Assembly: GCA_009760855.2 (NCBI GenBank)
Contig: WPIO01000071.1
Span: 1,278,001 to 1,342,000, forward strand
DNA from: Cristatella mucedo
Taxonomy: Eukaryota; Bryozoa; Phylactolaemata; Cristatellidae
Length of the DNA stretch: 64,000 nucleotides
Direction of reading: 5' to 3'
This document shows positions 55,477 through 64,000 of the stretch, one piece after another (position 1 is the first letter of the stretch; each line of letters opens with the position of its first letter). The notes below the pieces were generated by a model. That model was not told the origin of the DNA, searched no databases, and saw nothing but the letters and a program-made list of their open reading frames with translations. The translations under genes and the position numbers were made by a program.

Positions 55477-55824
55477 TACCGTATGTTATGAGTGTGGGTC
55501 GCACCAAAGTATACGAAGCACATAAACTTACGGACACAATTTTTGCAAATTTTTTAACTGAAAAATAGTATTACTGAATATATATCTCATTTGGTATTGC
55601 TGTAAGTTTTATGTAATCACCGCAGTTATCAAGAAACTCGTCATCAGTATCACAGCTAACATCTTCACAATCTCGTGCAACATTGTATTGTCAATGTCTG
55701 AATCGTCATTTTCCCCGTATACAATTTTTAATTTTGACATAGTTTTAATTGCACGTATAAGCTACAGGCTGGTTTTCTTTAAAAAATTTTAAAAAGTTTG
55801 ACTTTTGCTCGCAAAAATTCGGTA
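55477..55824 (-). mobile_element. TIR-1 copy
   Basis: Left terminus TACCGTATGTTATGAGTGTG; right in reverse complement TACCGAATTTTTGCGAGCAA. Minus-strand coding MSKLKIVYGENDDSDIDNTM is open before a frameshift. Confidence 0.65.
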
Positions 55825-56095
55825 GGTTTCATTTTCATTTTCGAGAGAATTACTCGACAGAATCAACAGTCTCTCAGGTGTATAATAGCCTTATCGGTAA
55901 TGAAGACTTTGCTAAAAACTCTTCGTTCGTTTTGCTTGATCTTACGACAGCATTTGACACTAGTGATTGCCGAGTCCGACTCGAGCGCCTCTCATCTTGC
56001 CTGGGCATCACTGAAACCGCTGTAGTGGTTTGGGTTCCATTTGAATGGTAGTCTCAAGAGCATTGATGTCAACGGACAAAAATCATCCTAGATGC
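55825..56095 (+). mobile_element. LINE-A RT remnant
   Basis: YNSLIGNEDFAKNSSFVLLD and TTAFDTSD segments. It runs directly into the 12-mer ORF near 56,100. Confidence 0.6.
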
Positions 56096-56497
56096 CACAA
56101 AATTACCATCAAAGTGATAGCCCGGTCAGCAAAAAGCTTGCATATAGTTCGCACCTCAACTGGACGACTGGAGGCTGGGGAGCTGGTGGCGCAAGAGCGA
56201 GACCGGAAAGAGGAGCTCGGACCTCGGGAGGCTCAAACGTTCTGCCCCTACCCGCCAATGCCCGGGGTTGCGCTCGTACCAGCTGGTAAGGGAAAGCTCG
56301 GCCTGACGTTCTCGCGAGCTGACGACCCTGTGTGCTGCCAGACGTTCGTGCGAGCTGTCGACTCAGTGCTCGGCGAGACCTTCGCAGGAGCTGCCGATGC
56401 AGTTCTTGGCGGGACGCTCGTGGAAGCTGATGACATTGCACTCTTCGACAAGCTCTTAGAGGTTGACAACGTAGTGCTCTCCGAGGTGGTCGTTTGA
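56045..56497 (+). CDS. 12-mer ORF, copy 12 (150 codons, longest uninterrupted)
   Basis: Residues 1-20 derive from the LINE-A remnant read out of its own frame, so the original start is not preserved. Residues of about 22-55 are KVIARSAKSLHIVRTS plus the charged AQERDRKEELG. Residues 62-74 include REAQTFCPY. Six 12-residue units follow from 75 to 146 (VALVPAGKGKLG, LTFSRADDPVCC, QTFVRAVDSVLG, ETFAGAADAVLG, GTLVEADDIALF, DKLLEVDNVVLS), then EVVV and stop. Hydrophobic and acidic positions recur every 12 residues. No domain is recognised and no membrane helix is obvious. It is a candidate for an expressed product, or a late-surviving pseudogene. Confidence 0.4.
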   Translation: MVVSRALMSTDKNHPRCHKITIKVIARSAKSLHIVRTSTGRLEAGELVAQERDRKEELGPREAQTFCPYPPMPGVALVPAGKGKLGLTFSRADDPVCCQTFVRAVDSVLGETFAGAADAVLGGTLVEADDIALFDKLLEVDNVVLSEVVV

Positions 56498-56774
56498 CGT
56501 GCTGCCAGGAAAGGAGTTCAAGAGCAAGCTTGAGAAAGCACAAACAAGACAGTGAACTGACTGTGTCCATCGACGGGCAAGCGAGGCCTACAGTAGCTCG
56601 TTTAAATATGTCCTAGAGAAGGCGAGTAAAGATTCATCAAAATATCCACGACTCAGAGGTGCACAGTGAAAAATGCTTAAGTTAACTATCAGTCACCTCC
56701 TAATTCTAGTTCTCCGTAATTCTAGTTAGCTAGCTCCTTAGCTAGGGATCCTTGTGAGGATTCCAGAGCCCTTT
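56498..56774. other. Post-ORF spacer
   Basis: Short spacer with the GTCCTAGAGAAGGCGAGT word. No gene. Confidence 0.5.
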
Positions 56775-57060
56775 ACATTTAATAACTCAACATCCTTCAT
56801 GTATTGCTCCTCATTTACCTTTAGAAACCCACTTTGTCTCTAATTTAACGTAGATACAACCGGCTTATTCGTTATGGGAAAACCTGATGTGAATTAGAAA
56901 GTAAATAAAAAGATCGTCAGAATCGGCTGTGCCTGATGTCTGATCAAAATCTGCATGCTATCTAGGTGTTCAGTTTTTAAGTGGCCTTTGAGTAGACGAC
57001 CACACCAGCTTCGTTGTCAAGTCCACATATTTTCAGTTAGGAGACATTACAAAACTCGGG
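56775..57060 (+). mobile_element. LINE-A RT remnant (downstream part)
   Basis: Corresponds to the segment at 2,811-3,080, with a VMGKPDVN-type and HAIYLGVQF-like reading. Decayed. Confidence 0.55.
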
Positions 57061-57217
57061 TCAGCTTCGGGAAAGACATTCCATTTAAGCTTGTATTTTT
57101 ATTTTTTTTATTTACTCATATAATTGTATTTATTATATTTATTTTTATATTATATTATATATATATATTATATTTATTTTATTTTATTCAATTTAAACTG
57201 GTTAATGCATTTGAGAC
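57061..57217. repeat. AT-rich tract
   Basis: (TATTTTA)/(TA)-rich sequence at 57,090-57,195 separating the LINE-A remnant from the LINE-B 3' end. Confidence 0.7.
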
Positions 57218-59520
57218 ATGCATGTATCTCCGTCTGTAACTCCGCAAAGCCATAAAGACTACGTGGGTACTATGCAGGAGAGTTTTGTATAGCTCACTCA
57301 CAGCCTAAGCGGCTTTCGGAACGAATTCGGTAGCCAACAGACTTCGTCTCACGCAACAAAGAGAAAGTGGGAAGCATAGCAGAGTCAGGAGAGCAGTTGT
57401 GGTAGTGAGTAGCATTAAAGTAGCAGCTCAGGACCGCTGAAAAGGATGGGCCATAGTTGGCAGCAGGAGAGTAGTTGTCATTGCGTACCAATCGTGGAAG
57501 CCAGTTCCATAGTCTAGGAACTGCAGAGCTAAACCTTTTATCGCCAACGGCCTTTATCTGGAGCAATGGAAGAGCTAATTTGTTATCCACGCAGGACCTG
57601 AGGGCGCGAAGACGCTTAAATCGGTGCAGCAGTTCAGCTACATACGAAGGAGCCAAGCCGTAGCCTTGGCCTTGTGAGTCCCGTAAGAACTTTGCTCTGT
57701 ATTCGTCGGTCAACCGGCTCCACCCTAGCTCTTTTTGTGAAGGAGACGCGTGCGCAAACCTCTGGGATATGAAGACTAGGCTTGCAGCAGCCGTATTCAT
57801 AGCCAGCTGCAGTGGCCTATTTGCTTTCTGTGTAGCCCAGCCAAAACGGAGCTACAATAATCGACCAAGACAGAACTAAGGAGCTAGTTAAATTGTATGC
57901 AAGCCACTGCAGAAGACAGCTCCTAATCTTAGATAGGGATCGGAAGTGATGGCTAGCTATAGAAGCATTCTTCTGAATGAAGCTCTTAAAATTTAGGCAG
58001 CTGTCGAAAAGGACACCTAAATTTCGAGCCTGTGGTGATGGTCTCACAACAGCATCACCTATTAGAAGAGCAAAGTCTTTTAATCGAGCCAAATGCTTAT
58101 GGTGTCCTATGAGCAGCAGTTTGGTTTTATCGTCATTTAGTTTCAAGAAGTTTTACGACATCCAAGATTGAATGTCGGTAATGCAAGCATTCAGTTTCTC
58201 AGTGGCTGCAGCAGATTCCGACGGTTTGAATGACAAATATAGCTGAGTATCGTCGGCATAAAAGTGATATCCTATTCTGCGGGCCTTAACTCTTTTTCCC
58301 CAGAGATTGAGTGTAAATGAAAAACGGCAAGGGACCGAGTGCTACCCTTGAGGGACTCCACAGGTGACCCGTCTCGTGTGTGAGACCTGACCCTCCCAAG
58401 ACACGGATTTAAAACGATCAGACAAAGTACGATTTAAACCACGCCAGTGCCTCATCTGCCAGACCAATCATCGTTCTCAATCGTTCAGGTAAAACATCGT
58501 GATCAATGGTGTTGCAGACAGCTGACAGATCTAGCAGAGCTAGGGCAGTGACATTCCCTTTATTGTTGCAACGTAGAATGTCATTGTTAACACGGCTGAG
58601 AGCAGTGTTAGTGGAATGCTACCTCTTTAACCCCGATTGAAATGTTTCTGACACTTCATTCTTTTCAATATGTTCAACCAGCTGCTTAGCAGTGTTTTTT
58701 CAAGAATCTTTGACAAGAAAGAAAAAAGGGAAAACTAGGCGATAGTTTGCAAGTATCTAATCTGTGTCTAATCCAGGCTTTCAAGTTTTGGCCAAACGAT
58801 TGCCGATTTGAAGGACTTGGAGAACGACCCCTTTGTCTCAAGAAGCATCACAAATCTTGGTTGTGGCAGGGCTAAGTTGGTCTGCCAGTGAAGACCACAG
58901 AGATGATGGTATAGGGTCTTCAGGAGGCGAGCTCTTTTTTCTAGACCTTATTAAGGTAGCCAGATCGCATGCAGAAACCTCGGAGAACCTTTTAAGGAAG
59001 GTCGCAGGTTGGGATTCCGCATTTTCTTTAGTCGGAGGGGGCTTTATGGAGGCACGAATGTGCACAATTGTTTTTAGTAACGAGGCTGAAAACCTTTCGT
59101 TAGAGCCCTTAATATCTGGGGATTCAGACCTCTCGGTATTGGCCATTAAATGGTTTACTGTCAAGTAAATCTGTTTAAGGTCCGATTGGCAGGAATTCAG
59201 CTTTCGAGTGAAAATAGGCCCTGGCTTTTGTAAGCTTCCGGGTGTAAACTCGAAAGAATTCTTGGAAGTCGACTAGTTGTGCACCAGCCCCTGATTTCTT
59301 GGAACGATGCTCAAGTCTGCGCTTAACCCGGCGCATCTTTAAGAGTTTTTTTGTAAATTGAAAGGAATGTCCGAGACTCTGTAGACGGATAGAATGAACG
59401 GAAGCATGCTCGTTAGGAACTGAGTGTCACGTTCACTGCATCCGTGAGGGTATCGAGGCTGCCGGTCGAGTCTGTCGAGCCGGTCGACATTATGTCCCAG
59501 CTTTTGTAACATATTACTTC
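57218..59520 (-). mobile_element. LINE-B, longest copy (5'-truncated)
   Basis: About 2.3 kb from the endonuclease-RT linker to the 3' end. The tail is short (ATACATGCATG). The 5' edge near 59,520 abuts a LINE-A 3' UTR fragment. The endonuclease domain is absent. Confidence 0.85.
57294..59520 (-). pseudogene. LINE-B reverse transcriptase, multiply broken
   Basis: Order along the minus strand: linker SWDIMSTG...LTDAVNVTLSS (about 59,515-59,413), a basic KMRRVKRRLEHRSKKSGAGA segment, RT N-terminus with IRSRKKSSPPEDPIPSSLW (about 58,900), fingers NLSFLSKILEK-like coding near 58,690, motif A LLDLSAVCNTIDH (about 58,530), YADDTQLYLS with an intact YADD at 58,249-58,260, LKLNDDKTKLLLIGHH (58,140), then the C-terminal domain to 57,294. 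Motif A has lost its AAFD Asp (VCN). Stops and frameshifts occur near 59,412, 58,620 and 57,810. L2/CR1-type by motifs; inactive. Confidence 0.85.
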
Positions 59521-59534
59521 TGAAACTCGCAACC

Positions 59535-59665
59535 TTCCAGCCTCTAGAAAAATTAACCTCTTTCTAGGCAATAGACATTTGCTGTAAAGGAAACATGATC
59601 TCGGGGTTAGTAGAAGTGACAAGCACGGCATGATCGGCATGCAAATATGTTTGGGGCAGCATAAG
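59535..59665 (-). mobile_element. LINE-A 3' UTR fragment
   Basis: Diverged hairpin near 59,545-59,572 and the GACAAGCACGGCATGATCGG-like 3' UTR part. Confidence 0.55.
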
Positions 59666-59667
59666 AA

Positions 59668-60369
59668 TTATAATAATAATGCATTCGATAAAGCACACTC
59701 AGAGATCGCAATCTCTTTCTAGGTGCCTTACATTTGCTGCAAAGGGAAACGCGATTGAAAGGTGAGTAATATCATGCTTGATAAACAACATAAATAACGT
59801 GGTCAGAGTGACATGCACAGGGTCAGCATGCAAGTGTGGTTAGTGGCTGCATGCAGTGTCAGAACTCATAAGCACATTAAGGACAAATCACAGAAACCCA
59901 CTAAAAGCTGTGCTAAATAAGTTTGTTTGTAGGCTCTTTTTAAATGTGGTCAAGTTAGGAGATGACGAAATGCTAGTCAAGGAGCGAGTTCCAGGCTTTA
60001 TGAGCATACGAACTAAATACAGGGTCTTCAAAAGTTTTGAGGTTTGTACGAGGTATTGTTAAACAGTTGGATTCCGACGATGCTTAGCATGGTTGGAGAG
60101 TAAATGAATTAATATTTTATAGAGTAGATCTGAGAGATAGGCAGGAGCCAAAGAATGAAGTGACCTAACAATGCTCGATACAATCATGAAGTCGATCCGT
60201 TACTTGACTCGTAGCCGTTCGGCGAGAAGTATTGTGATGTGGCAACTGGGACACTCGCGACAGACAAGCTTAGCTGCGAGGTTTTCCACCAGCTGTTATC
60301 GCCTGATTGCACGTGCCGTTAGTCCAGCATGCACGCAGTCAGCATAATCAGACAAGTTACGAATCACAC
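59668..60369 (-). mobile_element. LINE-A 3' segment
   Basis: (AAT)n tail, hairpin near 59,690-59,735, 3' UTR and C-terminal coding to about 60,330, degraded. A short second 3' UTR piece follows to 60,369. Confidence 0.75.
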
Positions 60370-60930
60370 GGACCCACTAAATAACGCAAACAAATTGTTG
60401 CTTTTTCGAGCTTCTTTAAAAATGTCGTAACGTCTGGGGATGTTGTGAGGTCAGTTGGAAGTTAGTTCTAGGCTTTGGGAGCATACGAAAAAAAGACACG
60501 GCCTCCAAATAATTTAAGATTCCTCGGAGGTGTAAGCAAGCGATTTGATTCAGACAAGAAGATGGTATGATGCCTAGCCCAGAGGGGCGGTGCCGAGCGG
60601 TAGTTATGATAGGTAGGCTGGAGCCAAAGAATGAATGGACCAAAAAGTGAGTGACAAAACCTAGATGTCAACATACGTTGCTTGGCTGGAAGTCAATGCA
60701 GGTCGATAAAAAGTGGTGTGACGTAGCGACTCCGATGCTCACTACAGACGAGCCTAGCTGCACAGTTTTGCACCATCTGCAAGCTCCTGATTGCACAGGC
60801 CGGCAGAAAAGCAGGCAGGGAGCTACACAAGTTGAGATGGGATGTCACAAATGCATAGGCCAATCTAGATGTGGTACTCCTGTCTAAGCAAGCCCACATT
60901 TTAGCAATCCTATGCAGCTGAAAGTAGCTA
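60370..60930 (-). mobile_element. LINE-A subfamily 2, C-terminal segment
   Basis: Minus-strand LPACAIRSLQMVQNCAARLV is readable near 60,770-60,830, preceded by LDRSTTSRLAYAFVTSHLNL. Same subfamily and flank as 44,063-44,600. Confidence 0.7.
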
Positions 60931-61204
60931 TGATTATCCGCCGCGTGTCGGTAGAATTAAGGACTTGTGACTTATGCGGCCTAGCTGCCGAAATGGCCAG
61001 AGCTTACCTGCCACATGAAAGTCACAGCTCAGCCACCACTCACAGTGATTTCTTCCATTCTTCGACCTAAATATTCTCACCTATTTACGAGTGCTGACGC
61101 AGTGGGGTGCGTTATTGGCTATTCGTAGGCCAACCTTTTCAGATTTAGCTTGTAGTTTTAGATTTCTCTTGGAGCATTAAGCAAAGTCACTACCAGTATT
61201 ATTA
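60931..61204. other. Spacer leading to the GC block
   Basis: Homologous to 44,601-44,904. No gene. Confidence 0.55.
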
Positions 61205-61990
61205 GGGCAGCCTTTCCTCAAACGCTTGCCGTCACAGTGGCCTCGATCTCGCCGGACGCTGATGCATGAGGCCACACGAGGCCAGCCAAGGGCTTCCATT
61301 TAAACGCTAGCGATCGGTGGAGACGGCTGAGCGGACGGTCTTGGGCGGAAGCGACGACCCGAGAAGCTACGACCCGGATGTGCATGCTCGCCTGCCATGC
61401 TCGCCTGCCATGCTCGCCTGCCATGCTCGCCTGCTGAGGCAACAGCTGTCCCTGCAGCTCGCTAGCTTGCTCGAGGGCGAGTTCGCGAGCGAGGCTGACT
61501 CACGATTGGCTGCAGCTGCGTCCGGGACGAGCAGGGTGAGGGCGACGGCGGCGGCCGCGGCGGCCGCACGGATGGTCCCAATTGCGGGTCTCAGCCGCAT
61601 GGTCGCCGGCTTCCGCTTCCGCTGAAGGCGCCGCTTCGTGAACGACAGCAGGGCGTCGCGCTAGCTCGAAGACAAAGCAGATCGTACCAACGGGGGCTGG
61701 TGAGGCCGTCCTTGGCGGCAGCCTGCTTCCTGGTAGGCCGTGTTGCAGGACGGCCTACCAGGAAGCAGCAGCGGGAGCTGCGGTGGCAGCCAGCGCACGG
61801 CCGAGAAGTGCCGTGCACGAAGATTCCGCTCTGTGCGGCAGGTGAGCGCAGAGCGGAAGAACTCCGAGCGTCGCCGCATGGTGGCGCGCAGGAGGTGGTG
61901 GAGGTCGCACAGGCTGAGTGGCTGGAGGAGCTCGCTCGGGGCTTGTTGCACCAGGGAGTGGAGCTCAAGGCTTCGTCTAGATGGTGCGCT
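61205..61990. repeat. GC block, last copy
   Basis: CpG-rich, with a four-fold CATGCTCGCCTGC repeat at 61,382-61,430. An inverted repeat brings GGCAGCCTGCTTCCTGGTAG (near 61,721) opposite CTACCAGGAAGCAG (near 61,755). Frames on both strands are composition-driven. Confidence 0.65.
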
Positions 61991-62768
61991 TCGTCGCTGC
62001 CCTTCGCCTATACTTTCTAAGTGAGAATGCACAGAATGAAGCGGGCGAGCGTCCGATTCGCCGGCGCTTCTACACCCTGAACTCGCTTAATATAAAAAGA
62101 CCATGCGACCGTTAAATGGAGCGTGAATACACTCCAAAGGGCATGGCGAAATCAGGTAGTAGCTCTTTTTGCAATATTTCTCGACTCATTCATGCCAAAT
62201 AGTAATAATCATAATATCACAGTTGATAAAGCGATCTCAGAGAACTCAATCTCTTTCTAGGCTCTTCATATTTTTTGCAAAGGAAACACCCATTGTCAGC
62301 GCGGCCTTGAGAGCTATTGTGGCCGGGCACGACAGCTATGCTCGCACTGCACGAAGCAGACGGCGGCGGGTTCAAATCCTGTAGCAGGCGATGGTTGCTT
62401 GTCCGATACTAAGGAATCCAGGCCACCAAGGCCGCTCAAGGCCGCTACGTTAAAGAAGCGTTTTTTTTTACCACAACACAAATTTGGCAAGAGTAAAAAC
62501 TTTTCTGCTGCAGTATATCCTTTCATTTAATGTAAACCTGATTGCATCTAATACGGGATCCCGTGCGAGAGCGAATGTCACGGACGATCGACATCGAGCT
62601 GCCGGGGCTCAAACTCCGCCCGCTGTCAGAGATTATCCAATGATGGCGTCACCCCGTGTCGCCCTGTCCCCCTTCGCAGCGACGGAGCGCGAGCACCCCT
62701 GCAGCTCATTTCTCCCGTCGCTTGGTATTCACTCCCGCCCTAGGTTGGTTGCTACCTCCTTCGGTTGC
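61991..62768. other. Macro-unit spacer with LINE-A tail insertion
   Basis: Homologous to 46,621-47,330. 62,203-62,290 is a minus LINE-A hairpin-plus-tail fragment inserted where 46,770 is uninterrupted. The third tRNA-like motif is at 62,318-62,400. No gene. Confidence 0.5.
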
Positions 62769-62838
62769 TCTTCACGACCACGGGACCGAGGTCGTGAATA
62801 GCAACCGCCTTACCCAGTGCGCCATCGCGGCTCACTGA
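62769..62838 (-). mobile_element. SINE-1 head fragment
   Basis: GTGAGCCGCGATGGCGCACT head to the anticodon arm; box B and body are missing. Confidence 0.65.
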
Positions 62839-62973
62839 GATCACGTGATCTACAATCACGCGCACGCTGATTGTATTCCTCCAAGAGGTGATTCATGTAT
62901 TACTATATTGTATTACTATACGCAATCACATTTAATTTGTTATTATACGCGATCGTATTTCAAGCAGTTACGG

Positions 62974-63195
62974 TGTGAAATTTGTTTGAGATAATTGTAA
63001 GTCGTCACCCTGAGTGGCGTGTCTTCGGAACGTAGCTACGTGATCTCCAAGTTAAGAGGTAATATACTGATTTTTTTCCAATGATTTCTAGGTCAGTTTC
63101 TGAGTCTTCCTCCTCTCTTATTTAGAGTTAGTCTCACAGGGATACCTCAGTCCCAGAAAGAGAGAGAGTGAGAGAGAGAAAGTGAGAGCGAGAGA

Positions 63196-63258
<63 letters not shown>

Positions 63259-63608
63259 GGAGAGAGAGAGCGAGAGAGAAAAGAAAGAGGGAGGGAGAGA
63301 GCTACATCTACATATGTGTAGTATATTTACGGAGAGGAAAAGAAATATTAAAAAAGTGGGAGAGATTGGAGAGATTGCATATTAGAGATCAGAGAGATCG
63401 GACATCAGAGATGAAAGAGACCAGATTCAACCATTTGCTTAATCATAAAGTCCGATAGAATAATCCGATAATCGTTTGCAGGAAAAGTGGACCGCTATGT
63501 CAGTTACTTTCAGTAAAAATTTGGGACTAGTCCCGTCGGTATTTGAAACTGTCTAATACTTGTCCAGGGGTTCGGAATGCTAAGCTGTAATCTTGCCACT
63601 AAAAATGT
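62974..63608. repeat. GA element unit 1 of a direct tandem pair
   Basis: The segment from TGTGAAATTTGTTTGAGATA at 62,974 restarts at 63,609. The unit includes an interrupted GA tract (63,150-63,300) and the spacer after it. Confidence 0.85.

Positions 63609-64000
<392 letters not shown>

Overview
This is repeat-dense eukaryotic DNA, most likely from an invertebrate animal genome. It has no bacterial gene layout. It carries two families of L2/CR1-type LINE retrotransposons, tRNA-derived SINEs with Pol III box A/B motifs, a TIR DNA transposon family, long (GA)n tracts and CpG-rich GC blocks. No rRNA, functional tRNA or recognisable complete host gene was found. The species cannot be told from the sequence.

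Names used below. LINE-A: L2-like element whose 3' end is a hairpin followed by an (ATT)n-type tail. LINE-B: a second L2/CR1-like element ending in a TACATTACA-like tail. SINE-1: tRNA-like head, about 170 bp, AT-rich tail. SINE-2: tRNA-Leu/Ser-like head with a tail matching the LINE-A hairpin. TIR-1: about 345 bp DNA element with TACCGTATTTT termini. GA element: a dispersed repeat with an internal (GA)n tract. GC block: CpG-rich block of 0.5-1 kb. 12-mer ORF: an unrecognised reading frame ending in tandem 12-residue (36-bp) repeats.

Almost everything belongs to one macro-unit of roughly 10 kb, present whole or in pieces. Its order is: GC block, spacer, SINE-1 (minus), GA element, spacer, TATA-box region, spacer, a Pro-rich ORF, a Cys/His-containing frame running into the 12-mer ORF, then a spacer with a LINE-A reverse transcriptase remnant. 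Near-complete copies lie at about 8.36-18.2 kb and 44.9-56.6 kb. 3' halves lie at 1-2.75 kb and, reiterated as an array of roughly 2.1-kb units, at 30.3-44 kb. 5' halves lie at 4.4-7.2, 20.0-22.2 and 61.2-64 kb. A middle piece lies at 28.1-29.45 kb.

Because the copies can be compared with one another, several insertions have an empty site inside the same window: SINE-1 at 15,186 and 20,811, SINE-2 at 35,336, LINE-B at 54,370, LINE-A at 9,501 and 13,830, and TIR-1 in the array. The macro-unit was therefore duplicated first and then colonised copy by copy.

The stretch 23.0-28.1 kb is the main part not explained by the macro-unit. It holds one convincing host-like exon on the minus strand (25,431-25,863), encoding a tyrosine-motif receptor-like tail, and a CpG-rich promoter-like segment at 27.5-27.8 kb.

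The most intriguing feature is the 12-mer ORF family. At least twelve copies keep the same plus-strand frame across a conserved upstream block and across repeat arrays that differ by whole 36-bp units. It could be a decayed tandem gene family or the coding part of an undescribed large repeat.
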